Source: Euglena gracilis
Taxonomy: Eukaryota; Euglenida; Euglenophyceae; Euglenales
NCBI GenBank assembly: GCA_039621445.1
Contig: CP154954.1
Span: 59,888,168 to 59,952,167, forward strand
Direction: 5' to 3'
DNA length: 64,000 nt
Part shown: one piece after another, positions 63,388 through 64,000 of the stretch
Layout of the letters: each line of letters begins with the position of its first letter
Numbering within the stretch: the stretch's first letter is position 1
Position numbers and translations under genes: made by a program
The notes under the pieces: generated by a model
The model's database searches: none
Seen by the model: the letters and a program-made list of their open reading frames with translations, nothing else
What the model was told of the DNA's origin: nothing

Positions 63388-64000
63388 GGGGGGGCTGGCG
63401 GGCTTCCCCGCGCCGGGCCCGGGGGGGCTGGGCGGCGGGGCCGAGCCGGGGCCGGCCGCCCGCGGCGAGCCCTCCGCCGGGGCCCCCTGGGCGGGAGGGG
63501 GCAGGGGTCGGGCAACGCAGCCTTGTGTGGTGCCATGGCAGGCACACCCCTGGGGGGGGGGGGGGGGCCTCGGCCGGACCCACACCCTACCCCCCCCCCC
63601 CCCCCGGGCACGCCAAAAAAAACCCCAGACCCCGGGGGGGGATGGGGTTGGGGGGCCCCGGCCATCTGTGGCTCCCTTTTTGCTGGGCCGGACTTTTTTT
63701 CCAGCGGATCGCTGAGCACCGCCGTCGAGGGAACACCAATTTGACCGATTTTGTGGTAATTTTGTTAATTTTATTTCGTGTTAATTCGGCTGCTTCGAGC
63801 CACCCTAAAAGCCACTGCTCAGGTGGGGGGTCCTTTCTCCCTCCTGGTCCGGACCACCCTCCCTCCCCACCTGTTTTCACATCGAACCCTTCCCCAGAGG
63901 GTGGTCCGCAATCCCTCTGGGAGTTGCTGGTAAAAAAGGGGGGTGGCTGGCTGGTTGGCTGACCTCCCAAGAAAAAAACGGCAGTGATGAGGATATCCTG
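63388..64000. other. GC-rich flank beyond the right arm
   Basis: 63388-63530 is extremely rich in G and C with many CpG. 63550-63650 has long C/G runs. On the minus strand a frame from about 63585 runs into the gene A first-exon sequence (AAGPGSAPPPSPPGPGAGKP), so this may be the native 5' exon/promoter region of gene A. The remainder (63700-64000) shows nothing recognisable. Confidence 0.4.

Overview
The window looks like nuclear DNA of a microbial eukaryote (protist or alga). Genes are split into many short exons, homopolymer C/G runs and simple-sequence repeats are abundant, small inverted-repeat transposons are common, and there is no operon-like gene packing. I cannot name the lineage from sequence alone.

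The dominant structure is a very large imperfect palindrome. A left arm (about 9234-34852) and a right arm (about 35741-63387) carry the same sequence in opposite orientation, separated by an 888-bp single-copy loop (34853-35740). The arms differ by scattered substitutions, microsatellite lengths and several whole transposon insertions. The centre coincides with a 1.6-kb Tc1-like inverted-repeat element (34495-36097): its long terminal repeats are the innermost parts of the arms and its interior is the loop.

Each arm carries the same two recognisable genes. Gene A (left arm +, exons between about 9235 and 22969; right arm -, between about 48071 and 63387) encodes a roughly 590-residue protein with an Arg/Lys-rich N-terminus and three cyclic-nucleotide-binding-type (CNB) beta-roll domains. 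I could phase eighteen exons, and both copies give the same splice frame. From exon 3 to exon 19, about 1.6 kb of coding sequence, I counted ten differences between the copies. All ten are synonymous, although the introns have diverged by insertions and deletions. Gene B (left +, recognisable exons at 27456-29431; right -, 41153-43143) has motifs of the PC-esterase/TBL family, with W-P-C-LP-F and GDS blocks, which includes polysaccharide O-acetylation enzymes. Its ends are unresolved. A conserved candidate exon block lies between the two genes (26218-26576 and mirror).

Layout: 1-9233 is a repeat-rich flank with no convincing gene. It holds three copies of a 1-kb unit, three copies of a 0.45-kb unit, a degenerate tandem array and several microsatellites. 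9234-23413 is gene A, copy 1. 23414-27455 is its 3' flank plus the candidate exon block. 27456-29431 is gene B, copy 1. 29432-34494 is transposon-rich. 34495-36097 is the central element. 36098-63387 is the mirror image. 63388-64000 is very GC-rich sequence that probably holds the real 5' part of gene A, which the left copy lacks.

The mobile elements give an internal chronology. Some are in both arms at the same site and so predate the duplication: hAT-like elements at 33657 and 30055, and a TA-flanked poly-C element at 32548. Others are in one arm only, with a clean empty site in the other, and so postdate it: 12368 and 16513 in the left arm; 58942 and 61594 in the right.
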